From 2-02-FULL-66-14 sp964651335 (GTDB lineage: Bacteria; Pseudomonadota; Gammaproteobacteria; Burkholderiales; SG8-39): a stretch of 55,875 nt of DNA. Positions 15,054-22,882 of the stretch are shown here, in pieces. The notes under the pieces were generated by a model, which worked only from the letters and a program-made list of their open reading frames with translations, was not told where the DNA came from and made no database searches. The translations under genes were made by a program, and so were the position numbers. Where the stretch lies: positions 1 to 55,875 of the forward strand of contig CAZYVT010000018.1 of the NCBI GenBank assembly GCA_964651335.1. Direction: 5' to 3'. Each line of letters opens with the position of its first letter. Positions within the stretch are counted from its first letter, which is position 1.

Positions 15054-16376
15054 TCAGTGCACCGCCGCAGCACGTTTCTGCTTGATCATTTGAAAGTACG
15101 ACTCGAGCCGGTTCTTGATGTTCGCCGCGGAGAAGTAGCGCGGATCCACGAGGTCGGACTCGATGAACGCGGCGGGCTTGCCGGTGCGCCGCTCGACTTC
15201 GCGCAGGATCAGCAGCTGGCCCGCGGAGAAGCTGTTGCAGCTCTTGATCGAATTGATGAGCAGCCCGTCGGCCTGGTACTCGTCGATGTACTTGCAGATC
15301 ATGTCGATGCGCTGCGGAAAATTGAGGTTGGTGTAGCAGCCGAGGCAGTACTCGGCGAGCGATTCAAGCGGCCGCTCGGCATCGTGCCGGAAGCCGAAGT
15401 CGTACACCCCGCCCACCTTGGCGTAGGTCGAGGCGACGATCACCGCGCCCTCGTCGTAGAACATCTTCCAGAAGTCGCGGAAGCTGGTCCAGTTCGGCGG
15501 CCCTTCGACCACCAGGCGGTACTTTTCCTCAGTGAGCTCACCCTCGGGCGTGACCGGGCCCTTTTTCTCCCGGATGCGCTGCTCCACCTCGCTCCACAGC
15601 ACGTCGTAGTACTTGGTCGCCTCGGGCATGCCGCGAAACGCAGTGAACATCGGCCCGATGTAGTACACCGCGCCGAAGTAGCCGTCGATCGGACTGGGCC
15701 TGTTTTTCGCCGACTGCAGTACCTTGACGAGGTTTTCCTCCGCTTTCACCGACTCGCGCATGTACTGGCGCAGCCGGTCAATGTCGAACTTGACTCCCGA
15801 GACTTTTTCCAGCGTCGGGATGACTTTATCCTGCAGCTGCTTCACGACGTAGTCGCGCATCGCGGGCGAGATCTTGCCGTCGCCCTGGTAGGGCACGTGC
15901 AGCATCACGGTCTCGCAGTTGTACTTCTGCCGGATCAGCTCGAACCACTTCATGAAGGTGAAGCAGCCGGTGTAGGAAAGGAGCAGCACGTCGGGCGTCG
16001 GAAGCGGCTCGCCGGTGGGACCCACCTGGCCCTGCAGCATCATGCCGAGGTCGGCCTTGACGTAGGTGCACACGTCCTCGGAGTGCCCGTCGCGCTCGGC
16101 GTCCATGATCATCTTGCCCGACTTCTTGCGCATGCCGTTCTGCAGCGCATTCGTCTCGGGCAGGCTGCGCGCGAAGTTGAAACACATCAGCAGCTCGTTC
16201 AGGTTGCCCGGCACGAAGGTCGCCGACACCTTGCGGCCCGATTCATGCGCGGTCGCAAGCTCGTGATAGTTGCGGTTGATCATCTCCTTCTGCAGCCACA
16301 TGGCGTCCTCTTTCTGGACTTTCTGCGGCTTCCTGGCGCTTTGCGGCGCCTGGATCGGTGCGGTCGTCGTGCTCAT
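15054..16376 (-). CDS. bcrB: Benzoyl-CoA reductase subunit B (BcrB)
   Basis: A 440-residue subunit of the HgdB/BcrB/BcrC superfamily that binds benzoyl-CoA and a [4Fe-4S] cluster. Cysteines in SYTGCFTF, YCLGCYTN and SIKSCNSFSAG are likely cluster ligands. It starts at ATG 16376, which overlaps the bcrC stop (ATGA). A second ATG four codons earlier (16388) is possible. With BcrC it forms the module where benzoyl-CoA is reduced to cyclohexa-1,5-diene-1-carbonyl-CoA. The protein is complete with no frame breaks. Confidence 0.92.
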   Translation of the reverse strand: MSTTTAPIQAPQSARKPQKVQKEDAMWLQKEMINRNYHELATAHESGRKVSATFVPGNLNELLMCFNFARSLPETNALQNGMRKKSGKMIMDAERDGHSEDVCTYVKADLGMMLQGQVGPTGEPLPTPDVLLLSYTGCFTFMKWFELIRQKYNCETVMLHVPYQGDGKISPAMRDYVVKQLQDKVIPTLEKVSGVKFDIDRLRQYMRESVKAEENLVKVLQSAKNRPSPIDGYFGAVYYIGPMFTAFRGMPEATKYYDVLWSEVEQRIREKKGPVTPEGELTEEKYRLVVEGPPNWTSFRDFWKMFYDEGAVIVASTYAKVGGVYDFGFRHDAERPLESLAEYCLGCYTNLNFPQRIDMICKYIDEYQADGLLINSIKSCNSFSAGQLLILREVERRTGKPAAFIESDLVDPRYFSAANIKNRLESYFQMIKQKRAAAVH

Positions 16377-17539
16377 GCGGCGCTCCATAGTTTGATCGAG
16401 TCGGCGAACGTCCCGGCCTGCTCGCGGATCGGGGCCATCTGGCCGGTGTTTTCCGCGTACTTGAACGCGGTGTACGGAATCTTGTGCCGGGCGAGCACCT
16501 CCTGCAGCATCGGGCGCTCGAGCAGCGCCGGGTCGCAGAACGACGGCGCGGCGAAGATCACGCCCTCCGCGCCGCGGCTTTTCACCTGGTGCAAGAGGTA
16601 TTTCCCCTTGTCCTCTTTTCGATCGTCGTATTTCGACGAGCTCTGCGCCGAGCGGTGCAGGAACGCTTTCGACAGCTCCTCCAGCGGATTGCCGTTCGCC
16701 GGCACCTCGTCCATCAGCCAGCGGAAGGCCAGCATGAATTCGTCATCCACGACGTAGCAGCCCGACATCTCGATCGACTTGATGAGTCCGAGCGGCGGCT
16801 GCTCGCAGAAAGAGCCTGTCATCACCACGCGCGCGTTGTCGCGCCTGGCGCGCTTCTCGGCGTCTGCGGCGGCGATGTATTCGCGCACCAGCCTGGTGTG
16901 CTCCTCCGGCGGCAGCACGCACCCGGCGCGCAGCAACAGGTAGACCTCGGAAGTCGGCGCCTGCCACGGTTTCTGTGCCCGGTAGCTGTAGAGGTCGCGG
17001 ATCGCCTTGCGGTTCTCGTTGTACACCGCGATCGAGGCATTCAGCTCGGCGTCGCTGATCGGCTTGCCGCGCAATGCAGCAAGGTCGAGGCGGAGCTGCT
17101 GCATTTCGCTGATGTAGAACGTGCCGCCGATCGAATCGTCGTAGTTCTGCGGCACGTCGACGTAGCGCACGTACTTGTCCTTGAACATGATCTGCCACAT
17201 GCCCGAGAGGTTGCGGATCACGTCGCAGACCGACGGAAACAGCATGCCGTCGAGGCAATCGAGCCTGCCGGTGAGCCCGAGCTCGACCGTCGAGCGCGGG
17301 ATGCGGCAGATGTAACTCTGGTAGTAGGCGTCGCCCTGGATCACCTCGATCTGGTCGCCGCCGCCGAAGATCCCGACCGGCAGCATGCCGGCGGCGTGGA
17401 TGATCTCGTGCGGCACATAGACCGGCATGTAGCCGATGGCCTTGCGCCCGGGTTGCGCCTGCTTCCACTCCTTGACCGCGTTGAAATGCAGGTCCTCGAA
17501 GAGCTTCTCGCAGCGGGCGACGATCTCTTGCAGTTTCAT
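16373..17539 (-). CDS. bcrC: Benzoyl-CoA reductase subunit C (BcrC)
   Basis: A 388-residue HgdB-superfamily subunit that pairs with BcrB. Typical stretches are IGYMPVYVPHEIIHAAGMLP near the N-terminus, FPSVCDVIRNLSGMW, TGSFCEQPPLGLI and APSFCDPALLERP, with conserved cysteines in the last three. The ATG at 17539 overlaps the dch stop as ATGA and has GGAG six bases upstream. A start four codons earlier would lie inside dch. It is the first of the four reductase genes in the operon. Confidence 0.92.
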   Translation of the reverse strand: MKLQEIVARCEKLFEDLHFNAVKEWKQAQPGRKAIGYMPVYVPHEIIHAAGMLPVGIFGGGDQIEVIQGDAYYQSYICRIPRSTVELGLTGRLDCLDGMLFPSVCDVIRNLSGMWQIMFKDKYVRYVDVPQNYDDSIGGTFYISEMQQLRLDLAALRGKPISDAELNASIAVYNENRKAIRDLYSYRAQKPWQAPTSEVYLLLRAGCVLPPEEHTRLVREYIAAADAEKRARRDNARVVMTGSFCEQPPLGLIKSIEMSGCYVVDDEFMLAFRWLMDEVPANGNPLEELSKAFLHRSAQSSSKYDDRKEDKGKYLLHQVKSRGAEGVIFAAPSFCDPALLERPMLQEVLARHKIPYTAFKYAENTGQMAPIREQAGTFADSIKLWSAA

Positions 17540-18306
17540 CGGTGCTCCCACTTTGGTGCGCGTTTCTCAAGAAATGCATTCAGCCCCTCGACCGCATCGC
17601 GCGTCTTCATGAGGCCGTCCAGGTAAAGCCGCTCCACCTCAGCGAGCCGCCGCTTCACCCGCGCTGCATAGGGCGCGCGGGCTGCGCGCACCGCATAGGC
17701 GAGCGATGCAGCGCTCTTCGGCGCCAGGTGCTTCTCGAAGTATTCGAGCGCGGCGGCTGCCGGATCCTCCGCGACCTGGGTCGCGAGGCCCCAGGCGAGC
17801 GCGCTCTGCGCGTCGACCGGGCGGCCCGAGTACAGGAGATCTTCCGCCCTCGCCTGCCCGATGCGCTCAGGCAGCAGGCACGAGGCGGCGGGCGCGAACA
17901 CCGCGAGCTTCATCTCCGGCTGACCGAACTGCGCGTCCGGCGCGGCGAACAGCAGATTTCCCGCGGCGGCGAATTCGAGCCCGCCACCGAGGCACTGGCC
18001 TCTGACCGCCATGAGAATCGGCTTCGGCCACTCGAGCATGCGTTCGATCAGCGCGTGAAGGCTCCGGATCATCGCCGCGCACTGCGCGGGAAGATGCTCC
18101 TCGACCGAGGCGCCGAACGAGAAGTGCGGGCCCTCGTGGTCTACCAGCGCGGCGAGCAGACCCGAGTTCCCGCCGTGCGTGGCGAATGCCTGATCCAGCG
18201 CTGCGATCATCGCCGCGTCGAGGATATTCGCCTTCGGCCGTGCAAGGCGCAGCCTGAGCAGCGCCCCGTCGCGCTCCAGCCAGACCTTGAGGCAAGTTTC
18301 GCTCAT
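17536..18306 (-). CDS. dch: Cyclohexa-1,5-dienecarbonyl-CoA hydratase (Dch)
   Basis: A 256-residue crotonase that adds water to the dienoyl-CoA made by benzoyl-CoA reductase. The HFSFGASVEEHLPAQCAAMI stretch and GQCLGGGLEFAAAGN are characteristic of Dch/BzdW. Both catalytic glutamates (GGGLE and GQPE) are present. Length matches Thauera Dch. It overlaps both neighbours by ATGA (oah upstream, bcrC downstream). Its product, 6-hydroxycyclohex-1-ene-1-carbonyl-CoA, would need a dehydrogenase (Had) that is not encoded beside it. Confidence 0.9.
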   Translation of the reverse strand: MSETCLKVWLERDGALLRLRLARPKANILDAAMIAALDQAFATHGGNSGLLAALVDHEGPHFSFGASVEEHLPAQCAAMIRSLHALIERMLEWPKPILMAVRGQCLGGGLEFAAAGNLLFAAPDAQFGQPEMKLAVFAPAASCLLPERIGQARAEDLLYSGRPVDAQSALAWGLATQVAEDPAAAALEYFEKHLAPKSAASLAYAVRAARAPYAARVKRRLAEVERLYLDGLMKTRDAVEGLNAFLEKRAPKWEHR

Positions 18307-19403
18307 GCGCGCTTCTTGGCCTTGGGCTGGATCGAGTCGTGCAGCGGGCCTACCCAGCTCTCGTTGCGGGCGAGCGCCTGACGGAGCGCGATGAAGTCCA
18401 CTTCGCGGTCGTCCTTGGTGCCCTCGTTGAATGCGGTGAAGCCGGCGCGCGCCTCGGTCACCATGTTGAGCGCCAGCCACGCCCTCGAGTCCTCCTTGTT
18501 GCGGTTCCAGGCCTCGAGTTTGGGCTTGCGAAGCTCTTCGAGCGTCTTGGTGGTGCAGTCGGGAAACGTCAGAAGGATCTTCGAGCAGAGCTCCTCGATC
18601 CTGGCGTCGAGCATCGAGAGATCCACGGCGCCTTTGGCCCTCTGGGCCTTGCCTTCTTTCAGCGCCTCGCCGGCCTTCGGCTTGCCGAAGACCAACCGGC
18701 CATACTCGTCGAATATGCGCTGCGTCTCCACCAGCGGGTTGGCGACGAATCTGCCGTCCACCTTGAGCGCCGGCGTGATGTCGGTGAGCATGCCCATGTA
18801 ATAGGCCTCGTGCGCGGAGAACGGCTCGCACAGCACGCATGCGGCCATGGCGCGCTCCGCGCCGACCATCACCGGCAGAAAGTCGGTCGCGCCGCCGATC
18901 GGCGCCGAGCCATGCTTGGGGCCGGCCTGTCCGAAGCGCGCCAGGTCCTGCGCCACCGAAAAATCGCACGCCATGCCGATTTCCTGGCCGCCGCCGATGC
19001 GCATGCCGTTGACGCGCGCGATGACCGGCTTGTCGCAGGCGAGGATCGCCGACACCATGTCGTTGAACAGCCGCATGTACTGCCGGTACTCCTGCGGCCG
19101 GCCGGCGTAGTACTCGGCGTACTCCTTGGTGTTGCCGCCGGTGCAAAACGCCCTGTCGCCGGTTCCGGTGAACACCACGCTCGAGACATCGCGCGCATTC
19201 GACGCGGCGCGGAAGGCGAGGATCACGCCCTTCACCATCTCCGTGGTGTACGAATTGAACTGTTGCGGGTTATCGAGCCAGATCCACGCGTTGTAGAGGC
19301 CGGCAGCGGTCTTGCCGTCCGGGCTCTTCGCCGGCAGCTTCTCGACCTTGACGCCCGGCACCGACAGTTCCGCGAGATCGTGGTTCCTGATGACTGCAGC
19401 CAT
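18303..19403 (-). CDS. oah: 6-oxocyclohex-1-ene-1-carbonyl-CoA hydrolase (Oah)
   Basis: A 366-residue crotonase-superfamily enzyme, longer than ordinary hydratases. It hydrates and hydrolytically opens the ring to 3-hydroxypimelyl-CoA. Marks of Oah/BzdY/BamA are VFTGTGDRAFCTGGNTKEYA, NGMRIGGGQEIGMACDFS and AGPKHGSAPIGGATDFLP. It starts at ATG 19403 behind AAAGGA; a longer frame from 19421 is less likely. It is the first gene of the minus-strand benzoyl-CoA operon and faces the shared regulatory region with korA. Oah in first position before dch differs from the usual dch-had-oah grouping. Confidence 0.9.
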   Translation of the reverse strand: MAAVIRNHDLAELSVPGVKVEKLPAKSPDGKTAAGLYNAWIWLDNPQQFNSYTTEMVKGVILAFRAASNARDVSSVVFTGTGDRAFCTGGNTKEYAEYYAGRPQEYRQYMRLFNDMVSAILACDKPVIARVNGMRIGGGQEIGMACDFSVAQDLARFGQAGPKHGSAPIGGATDFLPVMVGAERAMAACVLCEPFSAHEAYYMGMLTDITPALKVDGRFVANPLVETQRIFDEYGRLVFGKPKAGEALKEGKAQRAKGAVDLSMLDARIEELCSKILLTFPDCTTKTLEELRKPKLEAWNRNKEDSRAWLALNMVTEARAGFTAFNEGTKDDREVDFIALRQALARNESWVGPLHDSIQPKAKKRA

Positions 19404-19439
19404 GGGAATTCGTCCTTTCAATTCGGCACCAGCACTGCG

Positions 19440-19477
19440 CGCTTCGAGAGTTCGCGGTGATGCGCCGCCTCGAAGCG
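19440..19477. repeat. 9-base inverted repeat in the oah leader
   Basis: CGCTTCGAG (19440-19448) and CTCGAAGCG (19469-19477) are perfect complements 20 bases apart. On the minus-strand transcript this would be a hairpin just upstream of the oah ribosome-binding site; it could also be a protein site. A second stem (CGCCGC/GCGGCG, 19463-19480) competes with it. Confidence 0.4.
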
Positions 19478-19549
19478 GCGGTGGTCACCCAGCGTGCTGC
19501 GCTTGCCGCCATCGTGCTTCCTCCAGGAGCTTGCCGCGCCCCCGCCAAT

Positions 19550-19569
19550 TATGGTATTACAGTACCATA
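19550..19569. promoter_or_regulatory. Operator-like palindrome TATGGTA-N6-TACCATA between the oah and kor operons
   Basis: Perfect 7-base arms at 19550-19556 and 19563-19569 in the most A+T-rich part of the divergent intergenic region. The TGGTA...TACCA pattern resembles GntR-family sites. It is placed to control both operons at once. No GntR-type or BzdR/BoxR-type gene is in the window, so the regulator must be encoded elsewhere. Confidence 0.6.
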
Positions 19570-19726
19570 TTACCTATTTAAGGTCAATCCGCCGCGCGGC
19601 CCGGCGTGGTTTCTTTCAGATGCAGCAATAAATAGCGCGGAGAGCAGGACGCCGATTTGATCTGGCACAAGGAAATCGCGCGCGGTTGGGCGTTAATGGC
19701 GCGTGGCAAGGGCAAGGAGCAGCACT

Positions 19727-21451
19727 TTGACAAAGCCAAACCATTCCGTCTCGGTGGCGCTCGCCGGCAGCGGCGGTGCGGGCGTGATGACCGCAGGAAA
19801 CATGCTGCTCGAGGCGGCGGCGCAGGCCGGATATTTCGGCCTCATGACGCGCTCGAGCGGTCCGCAGATCCGCGGCGGCGAGGCGGCCGCGATGATCCGG
19901 ATCACGACGGCGCCGTGCGACAGCGCGGACGACCGCTACCAGGTATTTGCGGCGGTGGATTGGGGCAACGTGGCTCGCTTCGCAGGCGAGCTGACGCTCG
20001 ATTCCGGCAGTCTCATCGTGGGCGACCCGGCACAGGGTGAAGTGCCGGAAGTGTTCCTCAAGAGCGGCGCGCACCAGGCAGCGGTGCCGTTCAAGGCGCT
20101 CGCCAAGGAGATCAAGGGCGGTTGGCCGAACATGGTTGCCTTGGGGCTGCTCGGCGGACTGGTCGGCCTGCCCGAGGGTGCGCTGCGCGCAGCAGTCGAG
20201 AAGTCGATGAAAAAGGGCGGCGAGGCGCTTGCGGCATCGCTCGCCGCAGTGCAGGCCGGAGTGAAGGAAGCCGCGAAACTTGGCGCAAGCTTTGCGCTCA
20301 CGCCCCCGCCCGCGTCGACGCCGCGCTGGCTCATCACCGGCAATCAGGCCGCCGGCTACGGCGCGATCCGCGGCGGTGTGCGCTTCGTCGCCGCGTACCC
20401 GATCACCCCGGCGACCGAACTTCTCGAGTGGATGTCGCCGGCGCTGGAAAGAGTCGGCGGCACCCTGGTGCAGGCCGAGGACGAGCTTGCCTCGATCAAC
20501 ATGATTCTCGGGGCATCCTATGGCGGCGTGCCGGCGCTCACGGCCACGTCGGGCCCGGGGCTCTCGCTGATGATGGAAGCGCTCGGGCTCGGGGTCGCCG
20601 CCGAGATCCCGATCGTGGTAGTGGACGTGATGCGCACCGGCCCTTCGACCGGAATCGCCACCAAGACCGAGCAGGCGGACCTGAACATTGCGATGTACGG
20701 CATGCACGGCGACGCGCCGCACCTGGTGCTCGCGCCAAACTCGGTCGCCGATTGCCTCCTCACTACGCAATGGGCGACGCACCTTGCCGAGCAGCTGCAG
20801 GCGCCGGCGATCGTGCTCTCGGACCAGTTCTTCGGCCAGGCGCGGGCGGTCGTGGACCGGCCGGCGGACGTCGCATTCGCAGGCGGGCGCAAACGCGCCG
20901 AAGCGAATGCGCCCGGCTACAAGCGCTACGCATTGACATCGACGGGCGTTTCGCCGATGGCGATCCCGGGCACGCCCGGGATCACCTACACCGCCGACGG
21001 CCTGGAGCACGGTGAGCGCGGAACGCCTTCGTCCTCCGCCGCGGATCACCTCGCGCAACTGGAGAAGCGCGCGAAGAAGCTGCATTCGCTCGATTACGGC
21101 GATTACTGGGCGGAAATCGAGGGCGAGGGCGAACTCGCCGTCATCACCTGGGGCTCGTGCACCGGCGCGGTACGCGAAGCGTTCACGCGTGCGAAGGCCG
21201 ACGGCGTATCCGCGCGGCTGGTGTCGCTGCGTCTGCTATCGCCGGCCCAACCGGAAAAGCTCCGCGAGTCACTCGCCGGCGTGACGCGGGCGCTCGTCGT
21301 AGAGCAGAGCTTCAGCGGCCAGTTCCTGCGCTACCTGCGCGCCGAATACGATGACCTGCCCTGCGAGCTGACGAGTTTCCGCAGGCCCGGCCCGCTGCCC
21401 GTCCGGCCGGACGAGATTCACCGCAAGATGCTCGAATGGAGCCGCGCATGA
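19727..21451 (+). CDS. korA: 2-oxoglutarate:ferredoxin oxidoreductase, fused gamma-alpha subunit (KorA)
   Basis: A 574-residue 2-oxoacid:ferredoxin oxidoreductase subunit. The gamma domain comes first (about residues 1-190; ALAGSGGAGVMTAGNMLLEA, TRSSGPQIRGGEAA). The alpha/pyrimidine-binding domain follows (AAYPITPATELLEWM, QAEDELASINMILGASYGG, ATSGPGLSLM). I choose TTG 19727 because AAGGAG ends seven bases before it; a GTG eight codons upstream lacks a site. With KorB it decarboxylates 2-oxoglutarate to succinyl-CoA and reduces ferredoxin, the donor for benzoyl-CoA reductase. It is divergent from the bcr operon and overlaps korB by ATGA. Confidence 0.9.
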   Translation: MTKPNHSVSVALAGSGGAGVMTAGNMLLEAAAQAGYFGLMTRSSGPQIRGGEAAAMIRITTAPCDSADDRYQVFAAVDWGNVARFAGELTLDSGSLIVGDPAQGEVPEVFLKSGAHQAAVPFKALAKEIKGGWPNMVALGLLGGLVGLPEGALRAAVEKSMKKGGEALAASLAAVQAGVKEAAKLGASFALTPPPASTPRWLITGNQAAGYGAIRGGVRFVAAYPITPATELLEWMSPALERVGGTLVQAEDELASINMILGASYGGVPALTATSGPGLSLMMEALGLGVAAEIPIVVVDVMRTGPSTGIATKTEQADLNIAMYGMHGDAPHLVLAPNSVADCLLTTQWATHLAEQLQAPAIVLSDQFFGQARAVVDRPADVAFAGGRKRAEANAPGYKRYALTSTGVSPMAIPGTPGITYTADGLEHGERGTPSSSAADHLAQLEKRAKKLHSLDYGDYWAEIEGEGELAVITWGSCTGAVREAFTRAKADGVSARLVSLRLLSPAQPEKLRESLAGVTRALVVEQSFSGQFLRYLRAEYDDLPCELTSFRRPGPLPVRPDEIHRKMLEWSRA

Positions 21452-22284
21452 GTGCGATTCCGCAAGCAGCGACTTTTACCGCGCAGCAATTCAAGTCCGA
21501 TGTGAAGCCGGTGTGGTGCCCGGGGTGCGGCGACTACACGGTGCTCTCTTCGATCACCAAGGCGCTCGCGATTCTCGCGGTGCAACCCGAAAACGTCGCC
21601 GTCGTGTCCGGAATCGGCTGCTCGTCGCGCATTCCGGCGTACACCACGTGCTACGGCTTTCACGGCGTGCACGGTCGCGCGCTTGCGGCGGCGACCGGCC
21701 TGAAGGTCGCACGCCCGGAGCTGACGGTGATCGCGGCAGGAGGCGACGGCGACGGGTACTCGATCGGCGGCAACCATTTCCTGCACGCCTGCCGCCGCAA
21801 CGTCGACCTCACGTACATCGTCATGGACAACCGGGTGTACGGCATGACCAAGGGCCAGCCCTCCCCCACCACCGAACCCGACTGGGATTCGAAGCTCTCG
21901 CCGCATGGCACGGGCCTGAGCGAATTTCACCCGCTGGTGATCGCGCTTGCCTCGGGAGCGAACTTCATCGCGCGCGCCTCCTCGAGCGACCCGAACGGCA
22001 CCGCCAATCTGATTGCGCAGGCGGTGCGCCATCCGGGGTTTTCGTTCATCGAAGTGCTCTCGCCCTGCGTGACGTTCCGTCCCGAGCAGCGCGCGTGGAA
22101 GGACTCGGTGCGACCGGCGCCGGTCGCGCCCACCGACGATCCGGCGCGCGCGGCGCGCCGCCTGATGACCGACGACGGCTTCAACCTCGGCGTGCTCTAC
22201 GCCGGACAGCGCAAGCCTTACCGGCCCGGGATGGGCAGGGGCGCGATGCGCGTCGCCGATCTGGAAGCGGAGTTCGCCCTATGA
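21448..22284 (+). CDS. korB: 2-oxoglutarate:ferredoxin oxidoreductase beta subunit (KorB)
   Basis: A 278-residue thiamine-diphosphate-binding subunit. Motifs are VWCPGCGDYTVLSSI near the N-terminus, VSGIGCSSRIPAY, and the ThDP/Mg signature AGGDGDGYSIGGNHF followed by IVMDNRVYGMTKGQPSPTT. No separate ferredoxin-type delta subunit is present, as in Thauera KorAB. It starts at the ATG overlapping the korA stop, with GGAG upstream, and ends overlapping the ferritin-like gene (ATGA). It regenerates reduced ferredoxin from the oxidative citric-acid-cycle branch. Confidence 0.91.
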   Translation: MSAIPQAATFTAQQFKSDVKPVWCPGCGDYTVLSSITKALAILAVQPENVAVVSGIGCSSRIPAYTTCYGFHGVHGRALAAATGLKVARPELTVIAAGGDGDGYSIGGNHFLHACRRNVDLTYIVMDNRVYGMTKGQPSPTTEPDWDSKLSPHGTGLSEFHPLVIALASGANFIARASSSDPNGTANLIAQAVRHPGFSFIEVLSPCVTFRPEQRAWKDSVRPAPVAPTDDPARAARRLMTDDGFNLGVLYAGQRKPYRPGMGRGAMRVADLEAEFAL

Positions 22285-22874
22285 ACGCGAAGAAAACGGT
22301 CCTGAAAAAGAAACCTGCAAGAAGGCCGCTCAAGCCGAAGCGCACACGGGCTGCAAGGCGGGCACCGCCGCGCACCGGACCGCATGCGGACTTCATGATC
22401 CAGGCCTACATGATGGAAAACGACGCGCGCGACCGCTACACCGAATTCGCCGACCAGATGGAGGTACACAACAATACGGCGGTAGCGCAGCTCTTCAGAA
22501 GGCTCGCTCGCATCGAGGGCCTACACGCCGAGCGAATCATGAAAGAGATGGGCTGGCGCACTCCGCCTGCGCCGTCTCTCGCCTGGATGTGGGGGCACGC
22601 AGACGCGCCGGAGTCCGCCCCGGTGACGGAGCTGCACTACCTGATGCAGCCGTACCATGTGCTCGAGCTTGCGCTGCAGTGCGAGCAGCGGGCGGAAAGT
22701 TTCTTCTCCGGCATCGCCCGGTCGATCGCGCCGGCAGAAGTGAAGCGGGTCGCCGCGGAGATGGCGAAAGAGGAGCGCGAGCACGTCAGGCTGATCAGGG
22801 ACTGGATGAAGAAGGTCGAGAAACCGGCGCCCAACTGGGACCGCGACCCGGATCCGCCGTTTCAAGCCGAATGA
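22281..22874 (+). CDS. Ferritin-like diiron protein (rubrerythrin-type helical domain)
   Basis: A 197-residue protein with a very basic N-terminal 35 residues (Lys/Arg/Pro-rich), then a four-helix bundle. Two Glu-x-x-His motifs (RIEGLHAERI and KEEREHVRLI), with upstream glutamates in YMMENDARDRYTEF and LQCEQRAESFF, make a diiron site like that of rubrerythrin. There is no rubredoxin domain. It overlaps korB by ATGA, so it is made together with the ferredoxin-reducing enzyme. Peroxide or oxygen protection of KorAB and Bcr is a plausible role, but unproven. The basic tail could bind nucleic acid or a partner protein. Confidence 0.75.
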   Translation: MNAKKTVLKKKPARRPLKPKRTRAARRAPPRTGPHADFMIQAYMMENDARDRYTEFADQMEVHNNTAVAQLFRRLARIEGLHAERIMKEMGWRTPPAPSLAWMWGHADAPESAPVTELHYLMQPYHVLELALQCEQRAESFFSGIARSIAPAEVKRVAAEMAKEEREHVRLIRDWMKKVEKPAPNWDRDPDPPFQAE

Positions 22875-22882
22875 GGGAAGCG

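Larger units (their letters stand above)
19404..19726. other. 323-bp intergenic region between the divergent oah and kor operons
   Basis: No convincing gene is present; short frames here break up or lack a ribosome site. It holds two inverted repeats (listed separately) and an A+T-rich core around 19545-19580. The promoters of both operons must lie here, but I could not pick -35/-10 pairs with confidence on either strand. AAGGAG at 19714-19719 is the ribosome-binding site that fixes the korA start at TTG 19727. Confidence 0.6.

Noticed and set aside
13964..15085. Plus-strand open frame opposite bcrA
   Set aside because: No family features and no ribosome site; bcrA on the minus strand explains the region.
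19270..19548. Minus-strand frame running from the intergenic region into oah
   Set aside because: It lies in another frame than oah, is Arg/Ser/Ala-rich, has no recognisable domain, and oah has its own start and ribosome site.
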